This document shows positions 1 through 8,593 of a stretch of DNA of 64,000 nucleotides, piece after piece (position 1 is the first letter of the stretch; every line of letters starts with the position of its first letter). Source of the stretch: Flavobacterium sp. 9AF (GTDB lineage: Bacteria; Bacteroidota; Bacteroidia; Flavobacteriales; Flavobacteriaceae). Made by a program: the position numbers and the translations under genes. The DNA is taken from positions 699,239 through 763,238 of the forward strand of contig NZ_LR733556.1 in the NCBI RefSeq assembly GCF_902506265.1, given 5' to 3'. The notes beneath the pieces are model-generated. The model did no database searches. It had not been told where the DNA came from and saw only the letters and a program-made list of their open reading frames with translations.

Positions 1-160
1 CTTCGCTTCTTCCCAAAATGGTAGAACTATTTGAAAATCATAGATTTTCCAATTCCTTATTTTGGCAAACGCTTCGCTTCTTCCCAAAATGGTAGAACTA
101 TTTGAAAATCATAGATTTTCCAATTCCTTATTTTGGCAAACGCTTCGCTTCTTCCCAAAA
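1..160. repeat. 71-bp tandem repeat copying the 3' end of mazG
   Basis: A 71-bp unit occupies 1-71, repeats identically at 72-142, and a third partial copy begins at 143 and merges into mazG coding sequence. Read on the minus strand, each unit holds the last codons of mazG (WEEAKRLPK), its TAA stop and about 37 bp of downstream sequence. Each unit contains two inverted repeats: ATTTTGG paired with CCAAAAT, and GAAAATC-TAT-GATTTTC. The window edge cuts the array, so the copy number is unknown. It is most simply a slippage duplication of the gene's tail and terminator-like hairpin. Confidence 0.95.
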
Positions 161-907
161 TACATCCATTTCAGTTAAAGTCATATCTGCTAATGATTTT
201 CCTAATTCACCGGCTTTATTTTCTAAATATTGAAATCGCTTTATAAATTTTTTATTGGTTCGCTCCAATGCGTCTTCTGGATTTACTTTTAAAAAACGTG
301 CATAATTAATCATAGAAAATAAAACATCGCCAAATTCTGCTTCAATTTTATCTTGATTACCCAATTGAATTTCATCTTGTAGCTCTTGTAATTCTTCCTG
401 AACTTTATCCCAAACTTGATGTGGTTCTTCCCAATCAAAACCCACTCCTTTTACTTTATCTTGAATGCGACTTGCTTTTACCAATGCTGGCAAACTTTTC
501 GGAACACCTTCTAAAACCGACTTTTTTCCTTCTTTTAATTTCAGTTTTTCCCAATTGCGTTTCACTTCTTCTTCATCTTCCACAACCACATCACCATATA
601 TATGAGGATGACGGTCTATTAATTTATCGCAAATACTATTGGCAACATCAGCAATATCAAAATCTTGGGTTTCACTACCAATCTTGGCATAAAAAACAAT
701 GTGCAAAAGTAAATCTCCCAACTCTTTTTTGATTTCTTGCAAATCATTATTTAAAATAGCATCACCTAATTCATACGTTTCTTCAATCGTTAAATGTCTT
801 AAACTTGCTAATGTTTGTTTTTTATCCCACGGACATTTTTCTCGTAGTTCATCCATGATATCTAATAATCGATTAAAGGCTTGTAGTTGAGTTTCTCTCT
901 TGTTCAT
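128..907 (-). CDS. mazG: Nucleoside triphosphate pyrophosphohydrolase MazG
   Basis: MazG hydrolyses nucleoside triphosphates to monophosphate and pyrophosphate, cleaning the nucleotide pool and affecting ppGpp responses. The 259-residue protein has the usual two tandem MazG domains. The first carries CPWDKKQT (25-32), the EETYELGDA metal-binding helix (42-50) and KKELGDLLLH (60-69). The second carries EELQEL (171-176) and EAEFGDVLFS (189-198). Length fits the family. The final codons and stop lie inside the 71-bp tandem repeat at the left edge, so the C-terminus WEEAKRLPK is encoded again, without a gene, downstream of the stop. The def/DUF5606/mazG neighbourhood is common in flavobacteria. 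Confidence 0.96.
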   Translation of the reverse strand: MNKRETQLQAFNRLLDIMDELREKCPWDKKQTLASLRHLTIEETYELGDAILNNDLQEIKKELGDLLLHIVFYAKIGSETQDFDIADVANSICDKLIDRHPHIYGDVVVEDEEEVKRNWEKLKLKEGKKSVLEGVPKSLPALVKASRIQDKVKGVGFDWEEPHQVWDKVQEELQELQDEIQLGNQDKIEAEFGDVLFSMINYARFLKVNPEDALERTNKKFIKRFQYLENKAGELGKSLADMTLTEMDVFWEEAKRLPK

Positions 908-1101
908 TGTTTTTTTGTTTAGAATACTAAAAATGAATCTAGTAAAATTAGGGATATTTTTAGTAAATAAAGTTTAATATATTAAATAATACAAATTTTA
1001 TTGTTATCACATAAATTTCAATAGCAATTTAATTTCTCTGAAAAATTTATTCATTACTCTTTTTTTAAAGTATATTTATAATACATTTTTAAAACAAAAT
1101 T

Positions 1102-1467
1102 ATGAATCACCAAGCCAAATCCATACGTCCTTTTATTGGATCCAAAAATTATGAGATTTCAAGACAGTTTTACTTAGATCTAGGTTTTAAAGAAGGTATT
1201 ATAGAACCAAATATGAGTTACTTCTATTCTGGTGATTTTGGTTTTTATCTTCAAAATTACTATACAAAAGATTGGGTAGACAATACTATGGTTTTTATGG
1301 AAGTTGAAGATGTTTATATTTTTTGGAATGAATTACAAGAACTTCGATTACATGAAAAATATGAAGGGGTAAAAATTGTCCCTGTAAGAGAACTTCCTTG
1401 GGGAAGAGAATGTTTTGTGCATGATCCTTCAGGAATATTATGGCATTTTGGAAATTTTAATACATAA
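1102..1467 (+). CDS. VOC superfamily (glyoxalase/bleomycin-resistance-like) protein
   Basis: This is a 121-residue single-module vicinal-oxygen-chelate protein, the size of bleomycin-resistance-type proteins. The N-terminal beta-alpha unit holds SKNYEISRQFYLDLGF, where substrate-binding VOC proteins usually have the 'D..A..FY...LGF' pattern. The C-terminus has the typical ending 'GRECFVHDPSGILWHFG' (residues about 102-118). It is a lone gene, divergent from mazG and convergent with the DUF5606 gene, with a strong bidirectional terminator directly after the stop. The substrate cannot be told from sequence; a small-molecule binding or resistance role is only a family expectation. Confidence 0.85.
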   Translation: MNHQAKSIRPFIGSKNYEISRQFYLDLGFKEGIIEPNMSYFYSGDFGFYLQNYYTKDWVDNTMVFMEVEDVYIFWNELQELRLHEKYEGVKIVPVRELPWGRECFVHDPSGILWHFGNFNT

Positions 1468-1498
1468 AAAAGTCCTCATCAGAGGACTTTTTTATGTA
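1461..1498. terminator. Bidirectional intrinsic terminator
   Basis: This is a perfect palindrome with AAAAAAGTCCTC and GAGGACTTTTTT arms (1466-1477 and 1482-1493) around a 4-nt loop, extended by TACAT/ATGTA. It sits between the convergent VOC gene and DUF5606 gene and gives a U-tract on both strands. Confidence 0.93.
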
Positions 1499-1502
1499 TT
1501 TT

Positions 1503-1925
1503 TTATTCCGCATTTTCTTCTTTAACTTCTTTAGTCAAAGCTTCAACAGAAACAAAACCTTTTGGTTGTAATAAATTATACCAATTTAAAATCTTTTTGA
1601 TATCAGAAGTATACACTCTCTCTTCATCAAATTCTGGTAATACTTCACGAAAATAAGCTTTCAAAGTAGCATCTTCTTCTTTATGAGATATTGCTAATCC
1701 ATCATTTTCTTTTGTAGCAATCGCTTTAAAAACCTCAGACAAACGAATTTCTTCTGTATAGGTATAAACTGCTATTTCAGATAATAAACTTACATTACTT
1801 CTCATACCTACAGTAATTCGTTTTCCGTCTAATAAAGATTCTGCAACAAATCCTGTTCTTGTTTGTATTTTTAATTCGTATAAACCTGGTTTACCAGAAA
1901 TAGCTAATATTTTTTGAATACTCAT
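1503..1925 (-). CDS. DUF5606 domain protein
   Basis: This 140-residue protein matches what I know as the DUF5606 family, a Bacteroidota-restricted protein of unknown function usually found beside def and ruvX. The N-terminus MSIQKILAISGKPGLYEL (1-18) is its most conserved part, followed by a small beta-rich domain (about 19-60, with a K/R-rich turn) and a helical C-terminal half with an acidic tail. There is no signal peptide or membrane segment, so it is probably cytoplasmic. It lies downstream of def on the same strand but has its own TAnnTTTG promoter about 24 bp upstream of the start. No biochemical function can be assigned. Confidence 0.85.
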   Translation of the reverse strand: MSIQKILAISGKPGLYELKIQTRTGFVAESLLDGKRITVGMRSNVSLLSEIAVYTYTEEIRLSEVFKAIATKENDGLAISHKEEDATLKAYFREVLPEFDEERVYTSDIKKILNWYNLLQPKGFVSVEALTKEVKEENAE

Positions 1926-1948
1926 GTTGTTTTAAATTTTAAAGATGG

Positions 1949-1956
1949 CAAATATA
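1949..1956 (-). promoter_or_regulatory. -7 promoter element of the DUF5606 gene
   Basis: TATATTTG on the minus strand fits the Bacteroidetes sigma-ABfr -7 consensus TAnnTTTG, placed 24 bp upstream of the ATG. The -33 TTG is not clear. Confidence 0.6.
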
Positions 1957-2028
1957 TAATTTTAGTTTAAAGTTTAAAAGTTAAAAAGTCGAAAGTTAAA
2001 ACGATAATAAATACAAATTTAATAATCG

Positions 2029-2616
2029 TTATCTACCTTTAACTTTTGCAAATTTCATTTTATAATCTGGTCTAGCTTTACCTTCTAAAATATTGTTTAA
2101 TTTTTTACCAATTAATTTCTTCTTTAACACAGATAAATGATCTGTAAACAAAATTCCTTCAATATGATCATATTCATGTTGAATAACACGTGCAATCAAA
2201 CCAGAATAAACTTCTGTTTTTTTATTAAAATCTTCATCAAAATATTCAATAGTGATAGTATCATGTCTAAAAACATCTTCTCTAACATCTGGAATACTTA
2301 AACAACCTTCATTAAATCCCCAAATATCACCTTCTTCTTTAATAATTTTAGCATTAATAAAAGTTTTTTTAAAAACCTTTAACTGTTCAGCTTCTTCTTT
2401 TGAAACATCATCACTATCTGCAAAAGGATTAGTATCTACAATAAATAATCGTATCGGCAAACCTACTTGTGGTGCAGCCAAACCTACTCCTGATGCATGA
2501 TACATAGTTTCATACATATTACTTATCGTTTCTTTTAAATTAGGATAATCTGGTGTAATTTCTTCACCTACTTTTCTTAAAACGGGTTCACCGTATCCAT
2601 ATATTGATAAAATCAT
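2029..2616 (-). CDS. def: Peptide deformylase
   Basis: Def removes the N-formyl group from nascent proteins in a metal-dependent reaction (normally Fe2+). All three family motifs are present: GVGLAAPQVG (43-52), EGCLS with the metal-binding Cys105 (103-107), and QHEYDH (146-151) with the two metal-binding His and catalytic Glu. At 195 residues it fits the flavobacterial enzymes, which carry a longer loop between motifs 1 and 2 (here about 62-85). It has its own TAnnTTTG promoter and is divergent from the arginine operon. In many flavobacteria ruvX lies directly upstream; here the arginine genes and lrp stand between them. Confidence 0.97.
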   Translation of the reverse strand: MILSIYGYGEPVLRKVGEEITPDYPNLKETISNMYETMYHASGVGLAAPQVGLPIRLFIVDTNPFADSDDVSKEEAEQLKVFKKTFINAKIIKEEGDIWGFNEGCLSIPDVREDVFRHDTITIEYFDEDFNKKTEVYSGLIARVIQHEYDHIEGILFTDHLSVLKKKLIGKKLNNILEGKARPDYKMKFAKVKGR

Positions 2617-2640
2617 TAGACATTAAATTTTAATAAAATG

Positions 2641-2648
2641 CAAAATTA
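2641..2648 (-). promoter_or_regulatory. -7 promoter element of def
   Basis: TAATTTTG on the minus strand matches TAnnTTTG, 25 bp upstream of the def start codon. It is divergent to the arginine operon promoter 150 bp away. Confidence 0.55.
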
Positions 2649-2795
2649 AACAATTAAATTATATGTTTTGATAGTTTTTTAATTCTTTAAAAAGATAAAA
2701 TATTTTTAAAAAGCAAAAAAAAAGATAAAAAATCTAATTAATAAAATATTAAATATTATTTATCTTTTTTTAACACTTAATATAAATAATAAATC

Positions 2796-2803
2796 TATAT
2801 TTG
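2796..2803 (+). promoter_or_regulatory. -7 promoter element of the arginine operon
   Basis: TATATTTG matches TAnnTTTG and lies 23 bp upstream of the ATG of the first gene. With the gene spacing that follows, it probably drives all eight arginine genes. No ArgR-type palindrome was recognised nearby. Confidence 0.65.
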
Positions 2804-2825
2804 CACCTTATTATTAATTTTAACT

Positions 2826-3500
2826 ATGCAATTTACTATTGAACAAGCTTCTGAAAAACATTTACACTATGCAGAAGCGATTTGCAACGAAATGGAAGCC
2901 TCGGCAAAAGTTAGAGGCACTGGTATTGCTAAGCGTTCACCTGAGTATCTTCAAAAGAAAATGATGCAAGGAAATGCTATTATTGCTATAACAGAAACTG
3001 GCAATTGGGCTGGTTTCTGCTATATAGAAGTTTGGAGTCACGAAAAATTTGTTGCTAATTCAGGTTTAATTGTATCACCCGAGTTTAGAGAATTTGGTTT
3101 AGCCAAAAGAATAAAACAAGCCATTTTTAAATTATCAAGAAGTAAATATCCAAATTCTAAAATTTTTGGATTAACTACAGGTTTAGCTGTTATGAAAATC
3201 AATAGCGATTTAGGCTATGAGCCTGTAACTTATTCTGAACTAACGCAAGATGAAGACTTTTGGAAAGGTTGTACATCATGTATTAACTACGAAATTTTAA
3301 TAAGCAAAGACCGAAAAAATTGCATGTGTACTGCTATGATTTGGGATCCTATTGAAAAAGAAAAAGATAAAAAATTAAAAATAGAACAAAAAGTACTCGC
3401 TAAAGAACGTCTAAGCAGGATGAAAAAAAAACATTCTTTACTTAGACTCTTATCAATGAAATTTAAAAAAAAAGGAAAACTTTTTTTTAATGTTATTTAA
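2826..3500 (+). CDS. GNAT acyltransferase, first gene of the arginine operon
   Basis: This 224-residue GNAT-fold protein has a central acyl-CoA-binding region around LIVSPEFREFGLAKRIKQAI (81-100). As the first arginine gene, and with no argA or argJ in the window, it is the best candidate for the missing N-acylglutamate synthase. I recall fitness data implicating a GNAT in this position in Bacteroides thetaiotaomicron, but cannot verify that here. Four cysteines in CTSC (149-152) and CMC (166-168) flank a short strand and could bind a metal. The C-terminus (about 178-224) is a lysine-rich tail. Alternative: an unrelated acetyltransferase carried in the operon. Confidence 0.75.
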   Translation: MQFTIEQASEKHLHYAEAICNEMEASAKVRGTGIAKRSPEYLQKKMMQGNAIIAITETGNWAGFCYIEVWSHEKFVANSGLIVSPEFREFGLAKRIKQAIFKLSRSKYPNSKIFGLTTGLAVMKINSDLGYEPVTYSELTQDEDFWKGCTSCINYEILISKDRKNCMCTAMIWDPIEKEKDKKLKIEQKVLAKERLSRMKKKHSLLRLLSMKFKKKGKLFFNVI

Positions 3501-3513
3501 TCAATTATTATAA

Positions 3514-4731
3514 ATGAAAAAGAAAATAGTTTTAGCTTATAGTGGAGGTTTAGATACTTCCTTTTGTGCAGTCTATCTATCAAAAAAATTAAATTATGAA
3601 GTCCATGCAGTAACCGTTAATACAGGTGGATTTTCTGAGCAAGAAATAAATGATATTGAAAAGCGAGCTTATGAACTAGGAGTATATTCCTATACTTGTG
3701 TAGATGCTACAAAATCTTATTATGACACTTGTGTAAAATATTTGATATATGGAAATGTATTAAAGAATAATACCTATCCTTTATCCGTTAGTGCAGAAAG
3801 AACAATACAAGCAAAAACAATTGCAGAATACGCTCTTCAAATTCAAGCCGAAGCGGTAGCTCATGGAAGTACTGGTGCAGGTAATGATCAGGTTCGATTT
3901 GATGTTATCTTTAATATTCTTTGCCCTCATGTTACAATTATAACACCTATACGCGATTTAAAACTTTCACGCGAATCTGAAATACAATTTTTGCAAGAAA
4001 ATGGTTTTGAAATCAATTTTGAAAAAGCTTTATATTCTATTAATAAAGGACTTTGGGGAACTTCTGTAGGTGGAAAAGAAACACTTACATCTTGTACTTA
4101 TTTACCTGAAAAAGCTTTCCCTTCACAATTAAATCAGGCAGTAGCTTCTTCTTCTGAAATCATACTTCATTTTGAAAAAGGAGAAATAGTGGGTATTAAT
4201 AACAAAGCATTTTCTAATCCTGTAGAGGCCATTCAATATCTTGAAAAAATTGCAACTCCTTATGCAATAGGTAGAGATATTCATGTGGGTGACACCATAG
4301 TAGGCATAAAAGGAAGAGTTGGTTTTGAAGCAGCTGCTGCCATTTTAATTTTGAAAGCACATCATCTTTTAGAAAAACATACCTTATCAAAATTCCAACT
4401 GAATTTGAAATCACAGTTAGCAGATTGGTATGGTAGCTGGTTACATGAAGGTTTGTTTTTAGATCCAGCCATGAGAGATATTGAAGCCTTTTTTGAAAGT
4501 ACTCAAGATAAAGTCAACGGAAAAGTTTTTATTACACTATTGCCATATCGCTATATTCTAAATGGTATTGAATCAGAAAATGATTTAATGAATGCAAAAT
4601 TTGGCAGTTATGGTGAAATGAATTTAGGTTGGTCTGGAGAAGATGTAAAAGGATATTCAAAAATTATAAGTAATTCACTTTCCATTTATCATAAGGTGAA
4701 TGCCCCTCAAAAAGAAGTCGATGCAAACTAA
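3514..4731 (+). CDS. argG: Argininosuccinate synthase
   Basis: ArgG joins citrulline and aspartate to form argininosuccinate, using ATP. The N-terminal pyrophosphatase-type ATP loop YSGGLDTS (9-16) is intact, and HGSTGAGNDQVRFD marks the citrulline/aspartate-binding part. Length (405 residues) fits the Bacteroidetes type. It is the second gene of the arginine operon, 13 bp after the GNAT gene, and its 3' end overlaps the start of argC by 11 bp, suggesting translational coupling. ArgG sits before the acyl-ornithine genes in this operon although it acts after them. Confidence 0.97.
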   Translation: MKKKIVLAYSGGLDTSFCAVYLSKKLNYEVHAVTVNTGGFSEQEINDIEKRAYELGVYSYTCVDATKSYYDTCVKYLIYGNVLKNNTYPLSVSAERTIQAKTIAEYALQIQAEAVAHGSTGAGNDQVRFDVIFNILCPHVTIITPIRDLKLSRESEIQFLQENGFEINFEKALYSINKGLWGTSVGGKETLTSCTYLPEKAFPSQLNQAVASSSEIILHFEKGEIVGINNKAFSNPVEAIQYLEKIATPYAIGRDIHVGDTIVGIKGRVGFEAAAAILILKAHHLLEKHTLSKFQLNLKSQLADWYGSWLHEGLFLDPAMRDIEAFFESTQDKVNGKVFITLLPYRYILNGIESENDLMNAKFGSYGEMNLGWSGEDVKGYSKIISNSLSIYHKVNAPQKEVDAN

Positions 4732-5692
4732 AATACAAGTAGGAATTATAGGTGCTGCTGGTTATACAGGTGGCGAACTCATTCGATTATTACTCCATCA
4801 TCCAAATGTACAAATCAACGCTGCTATCAGTAGAAGTAATACTGGTAAACCAGTTTATGCTGTACATACGGATTTATTTGGAGAAACTGAATTAGTATTT
4901 ACGAATGAATATGTTAACTCAGACGTTTTATTTTTGTGCTTACCACACAAAGAAAGTAAAACTTGGTTAGAAGAACATATGGTTTCTGATACAACTAAAA
5001 TCATTGATTTAGGAAACGATTTTAGATTAGATGGTAATTTCTCAAAAGGTGAATTTATCTACGGTTTATCAGAAACCAATTGGGAAAGCATAATAAAAAC
5101 TAACTATGTAGCTAATCCTGGCTGTTTTGCAACTGCCATACAATTAGCATTATTACCATTGGCTCAAGAAAAATTATTAAATAAAGTGTACACAACAGGT
5201 ATAACAGGTGCAACAGGTGCAGGACAACAATTACAACCTACCTCACATTTTAGTTGGAGAACCAATAATATTTCGGCTTATAAAACATTATCGCATCAGC
5301 ATGTTCCTGAAATTTGTCAAACCTTAGAACATTTTAACAAACAAAAAGTACATTTAGAATTTGTACCCTGGAGAGGCGATTTTACGAGAGGTATTTTCAC
5401 CAGTTCTACAGTAGAAACCTATTTGTCTTTGGAATCGGTTTATGCGATTTATGAAACCTACTATAAAAACAATCCATTTGTATTTGTTTCTCGTAATACC
5501 ATCGATTTAAAACAGGTCGTCAATACAAACAAATGTTTGATTCACATTGAAAAACAAGGAGAACAAGTGGTTATCCACTCTATTATAGACAATTTAATTA
5601 AAGGAGCTTCTGGTCAAGCCATTCAAAACATGAACCTCATGATGGGTTGGGAACCCACTTTAGGCTTAAAACTAAAAGCATCCGCATTTTAA
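4721..5692 (+). CDS. argC: N-acyl-gamma-glutamyl-phosphate reductase
   Basis: ArgC reduces N-acylglutamyl phosphate to the semialdehyde with NADPH. The Rossmann motif is GIIGAAGYTGGEL (8-20 from the chosen start) and the catalytic Cys135 lies in NPGCFATA. I chose the ATG at 4721 because the reductase domain starts at once there and the overlap with argG (11 bp) resembles the other junctions in this operon. An in-frame ATG at 4700 would add seven mostly charged residues. If the pathway is succinylated, as the transcarbamylase suggests, the substrate is the N-succinyl form. Confidence 0.94.
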   Translation: MQTKIQVGIIGAAGYTGGELIRLLLHHPNVQINAAISRSNTGKPVYAVHTDLFGETELVFTNEYVNSDVLFLCLPHKESKTWLEEHMVSDTTKIIDLGNDFRLDGNFSKGEFIYGLSETNWESIIKTNYVANPGCFATAIQLALLPLAQEKLLNKVYTTGITGATGAGQQLQPTSHFSWRTNNISAYKTLSHQHVPEICQTLEHFNKQKVHLEFVPWRGDFTRGIFTSSTVETYLSLESVYAIYETYYKNNPFVFVSRNTIDLKQVVNTNKCLIHIEKQGEQVVIHSIIDNLIKGASGQAIQNMNLMMGWEPTLGLKLKASAF

Positions 5693-5705
5693 AAATATTC
5701 CCATT

Positions 5706-6869
5706 ATGAAACTATTTGATGTATATCCGTTATTTGATTTAAATTTCATTGAAGCTGAAGGCAGTTATTTATGGAATGATAGAAATGAAAAACATTTGGA
5801 CTTATATGGTGGTCATGCTGTAATATCCATTGGCCATAGTCATCCAACCTATGTGAAAATGTTAACCCGACAATTGCATAATATTGGTTTTTATTCTAAT
5901 TCTGTACGCATACCTATTCAAGAAGAAGTAGCCAAACAATTAGGAAGATTAAGTGGGTATGAGGATTATGAATTTTTTATGTGCAATTCAGGAGCTGAAG
6001 CCAATGAAAATGCTTTAAAATTAGCTTCTTTCCATACCAATAAGAAAAAAGTAATTTGCTTTACAAAAGCGTTTCACGGAAGAACTGCAGCAGCTGTTGC
6101 CGCAACCGATAATAAAAAAATTATTGCACCCATAAATGAAACGGATAATTTTATCTTTTTACCTTTTAATGAAATTGAAGTATTAGAAGATGCTTTTAAA
6201 AATAATGAGATTGCTGCGGTAATTATTGAAGGAATTCAAGGTGTAGGCGGTGTTCAAATACCTACTACCCCATTTTTACAAAAGATACGATCATTATGTG
6301 ATCGTTATCAAGCACTACTCATTTTAGACGAAATACAATCGGGTTATGGAAGAACGGGTAAATTCTTTGCACATCAGCATGCTAATATTAAAGCCGACAT
6401 CGTTACGGTTGCAAAAGGAATGGGAAATGGTTTCCCTGTTGGTGGCGTGATTATTTCTCCTGAAATTGAAGCCAAACATGGTTTGTTAGGAACTACTTTT
6501 GGAGGCAATTATTTAGCCTGTGCAGCTTCAAAAGCCGTTTTAGAAGTGATGGAATCTGAAAAATTAATGACAAATGCCAAAGAAATGGGCGATTATCTGT
6601 ACCAACAATTAAAAGAGGATGAAATTATCAAAGAAATTCGTTATCAAGGACTTATGTTTGGTATAGAATTAAAAATGCCTTGTACACCTTTTAGAAATCA
6701 ATTGTTACAAGACTTTAGAATTTTAACAGGAAACGCCTCTTGTCCTAACACACTTCGGATTTTACCCGCTTTGAACATTTCCAAAAAGGAATTGGATGTT
6801 TTTATCAGTGCTTTTAAAACCGTTTCAAAATTAAACATTAAAAAAAATGAACAAATTCTTTTCTGTTAA
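5706..6869 (+). CDS. argD: N-acylornithine aminotransferase (class III, PLP)
   Basis: ArgD converts N-acylglutamate semialdehyde to N-acylornithine using glutamate. It is a class III aminotransferase of 387 residues with NSGAEANENALK (94-105), the ILDEIQSGYGRTG cofactor region (207-219) and the PLP lysine K237 in VAKGMGNGFPVGG. It lies 13 bp after argC, and its last 23 bp overlap the start of argF'. Acetyl- versus succinylornithine preference cannot be read from this protein; context favours succinyl. Confidence 0.95.
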   Translation: MKLFDVYPLFDLNFIEAEGSYLWNDRNEKHLDLYGGHAVISIGHSHPTYVKMLTRQLHNIGFYSNSVRIPIQEEVAKQLGRLSGYEDYEFFMCNSGAEANENALKLASFHTNKKKVICFTKAFHGRTAAAVAATDNKKIIAPINETDNFIFLPFNEIEVLEDAFKNNEIAAVIIEGIQGVGGVQIPTTPFLQKIRSLCDRYQALLILDEIQSGYGRTGKFFAHQHANIKADIVTVAKGMGNGFPVGGVIISPEIEAKHGLLGTTFGGNYLACAASKAVLEVMESEKLMTNAKEMGDYLYQQLKEDEIIKEIRYQGLMFGIELKMPCTPFRNQLLQDFRILTGNASCPNTLRILPALNISKKELDVFISAFKTVSKLNIKKNEQILFC

Positions 6870-7800
6870 CGACATAACAGATTTAAATACATTAGTAAAA
6901 GAAGCTATTGCATTAAAAAAAGCGCCTTTACAAAACCAACATTTAGGAAAAGGAAAAACCATTGGTCTGGTTTTTTTAAATTCTAGTTTGCGTACGAGGT
7001 TAAGTACTCAAAAAGCAGCTCAAAATTTAGGGTTACATACCATTATATTAAACGCGAATCAAGAAGCATGGACTTGGGAATTTGAAGATGGTGCTATCAT
7101 GAATGGAAATACGGTAGAACATGTTAAAGATGCAGCCAATGTATTAAGTCAGTATTGCGATATTATAGGTATTCGTTGTTTTGCTGGTTTGACGAATAAA
7201 GAAGAAGACGTTTCAGAAAAAGTGTATTCCCTTTTCGAAAAATATGCCAAAGTTCCTGTAGTTTCTTTAGAATCTGCTACTTTACATCCTTTTCAAAGTC
7301 TCGCGGATTGCATTACCATTGCGGAACATTTACCCGTAAATAAAAAACCAAAAGTAGTATTAAGTTGGGCTCCACATATTAAACCCATTCCTCATGCAGT
7401 AGCCAACTCTTTTGCGCAATGGATGCAAAAAACAGACTATGATTTTGTAATTACACATCCTGAAGGTTATGAATTAGATCCTCAATTTACGGATGGAGTA
7501 ACCATTGAACACAATCAGGAAAAAGCACTTGAAAATGCCGATTTTGTATATGTGAAAAATTGGTCTTCTTTTAAAAACTATGGCAAACTAATTCCTGTTG
7601 AGGAAGATTGGTTACTAACTAATGAAAAACTAAAAGCAAGTAATAATGCAAAAATCATGCATTGCTTACCCGTAAGAAGAAATGTGGAGATTAGTGATGA
7701 AGTATTAGATAGTGAAAATGCATTGGTATACGAACAAGCCAATAACAGAACCTATGCAGCTCAGATTGTATTAAAAAAAATATTAGAAAATCATGAATAA
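6847..7800 (+). CDS. argF': N-succinylornithine (acylornithine) carbamoyltransferase
   Basis: This transcarbamylase makes N-acylcitrulline from N-acylornithine and carbamoyl phosphate. The carbamoyl phosphate motif NSSLRTR (45-51) and HCLPVRRN are present, and the sequence is close to Bacteroides fragilis succinylornithine transcarbamylase as I remember it. Residue 90, in NTVEH, is Val. The equivalent residue is Pro in the B. fragilis succinyl enzyme and Glu92 in the Xanthomonas acetyl enzyme, and published mutants of Glu92 to Pro, Ser, Val or Ala switch specificity to succinylornithine. It overlaps argD by 23 bp and argB by 8 bp. Alternative: relaxed specificity. Confidence 0.92.
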   Translation: MNKFFSVNDITDLNTLVKEAIALKKAPLQNQHLGKGKTIGLVFLNSSLRTRLSTQKAAQNLGLHTIILNANQEAWTWEFEDGAIMNGNTVEHVKDAANVLSQYCDIIGIRCFAGLTNKEEDVSEKVYSLFEKYAKVPVVSLESATLHPFQSLADCITIAEHLPVNKKPKVVLSWAPHIKPIPHAVANSFAQWMQKTDYDFVITHPEGYELDPQFTDGVTIEHNQEKALENADFVYVKNWSSFKNYGKLIPVEEDWLLTNEKLKASNNAKIMHCLPVRRNVEISDEVLDSENALVYEQANNRTYAAQIVLKKILENHE

Positions 7801-8593
7801 AAAAAAGGTTTTAGTAATAAAAATTGGTGGTAATAGTATTGATAACCCTCATGAGTTAGTTCCTTTTTTGGAGACTATTGCCACCATTAAAACACCTTTT
7901 ATTTTGGTTCATGGTGGTGGAAAACTGGCTACAGATTTAGCCGAAAAACTAAATATTCCACAGCAATTAATAGATGGTAGAAGAATTACAGATGTAGAAA
8001 CCATCAAAATTGCAACTATGGTATATGCGGGCTACATTAATAAAAATATAGTAGCATTATTACAAAAAAACAATAAAAATAGTATTGGATTATCAGGTGC
8101 AGATGCCAATCTTATCCAAACGACAAAAAGAGTACATCCAACTATTGATTATGGCTTTGTAGGTGATTTACATACTACAAGTGTGAATATCGATTTTTTA
8201 GAAAATCTAATTCTTTCTGGCTTAACACCTGTAATAAATGCCATTACACATGATGGAAACGGTGTATTACTCAATACTAATGCTGATGCTATTGCCAATG
8301 CTTTAGCCGTAAGTTTAGCTTCCAAATATGAGGTTTCATTATTGTATTGTTTTGAGAAAAAAGGTGTCTTATATGAACCCAGTAATGATGATTCCGTTAT
8401 ACATGAATTGAATCATCAACAATTTGAAGAATTAAAAGAGCAAGGAATCATTTCGAAAGGCATGTTACCCAAATTAGACAATTGCTTCCATGCTTTACAA
8501 AATGGAGTACAAACAATAGCCATCTTAAAAGCAACTACTATCTTAGGCTTTTTAAATCAAACCACTCATGAATACACAAGCATTATTAAATAA
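7793..8593 (+). CDS. argB: N-acylglutamate kinase
   Basis: ArgB phosphorylates N-acylglutamate, the second step of ornithine synthesis. It is an amino-acid kinase fold protein of 266 residues with the phosphate loop KIGGNS (10-15), the HGGG acyl-glutamate loop (40-43) and a later NTNADAIANALA nucleotide/substrate segment. It starts 8 bp inside argF' and overlaps argE' by 26 bp, so these genes are tightly coupled. It is short and lacks the N-terminal helix linked to arginine inhibition in some bacterial kinases; feedback control is therefore unclear. Its substrate is probably N-succinylglutamate here. Confidence 0.93.
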   Translation: MNKKKVLVIKIGGNSIDNPHELVPFLETIATIKTPFILVHGGGKLATDLAEKLNIPQQLIDGRRITDVETIKIATMVYAGYINKNIVALLQKNNKNSIGLSGADANLIQTTKRVHPTIDYGFVGDLHTTSVNIDFLENLILSGLTPVINAITHDGNGVLLNTNADAIANALAVSLASKYEVSLLYCFEKKGVLYEPSNDDSVIHELNHQQFEELKEQGIISKGMLPKLDNCFHALQNGVQTIAILKATTILGFLNQTTHEYTSIIK

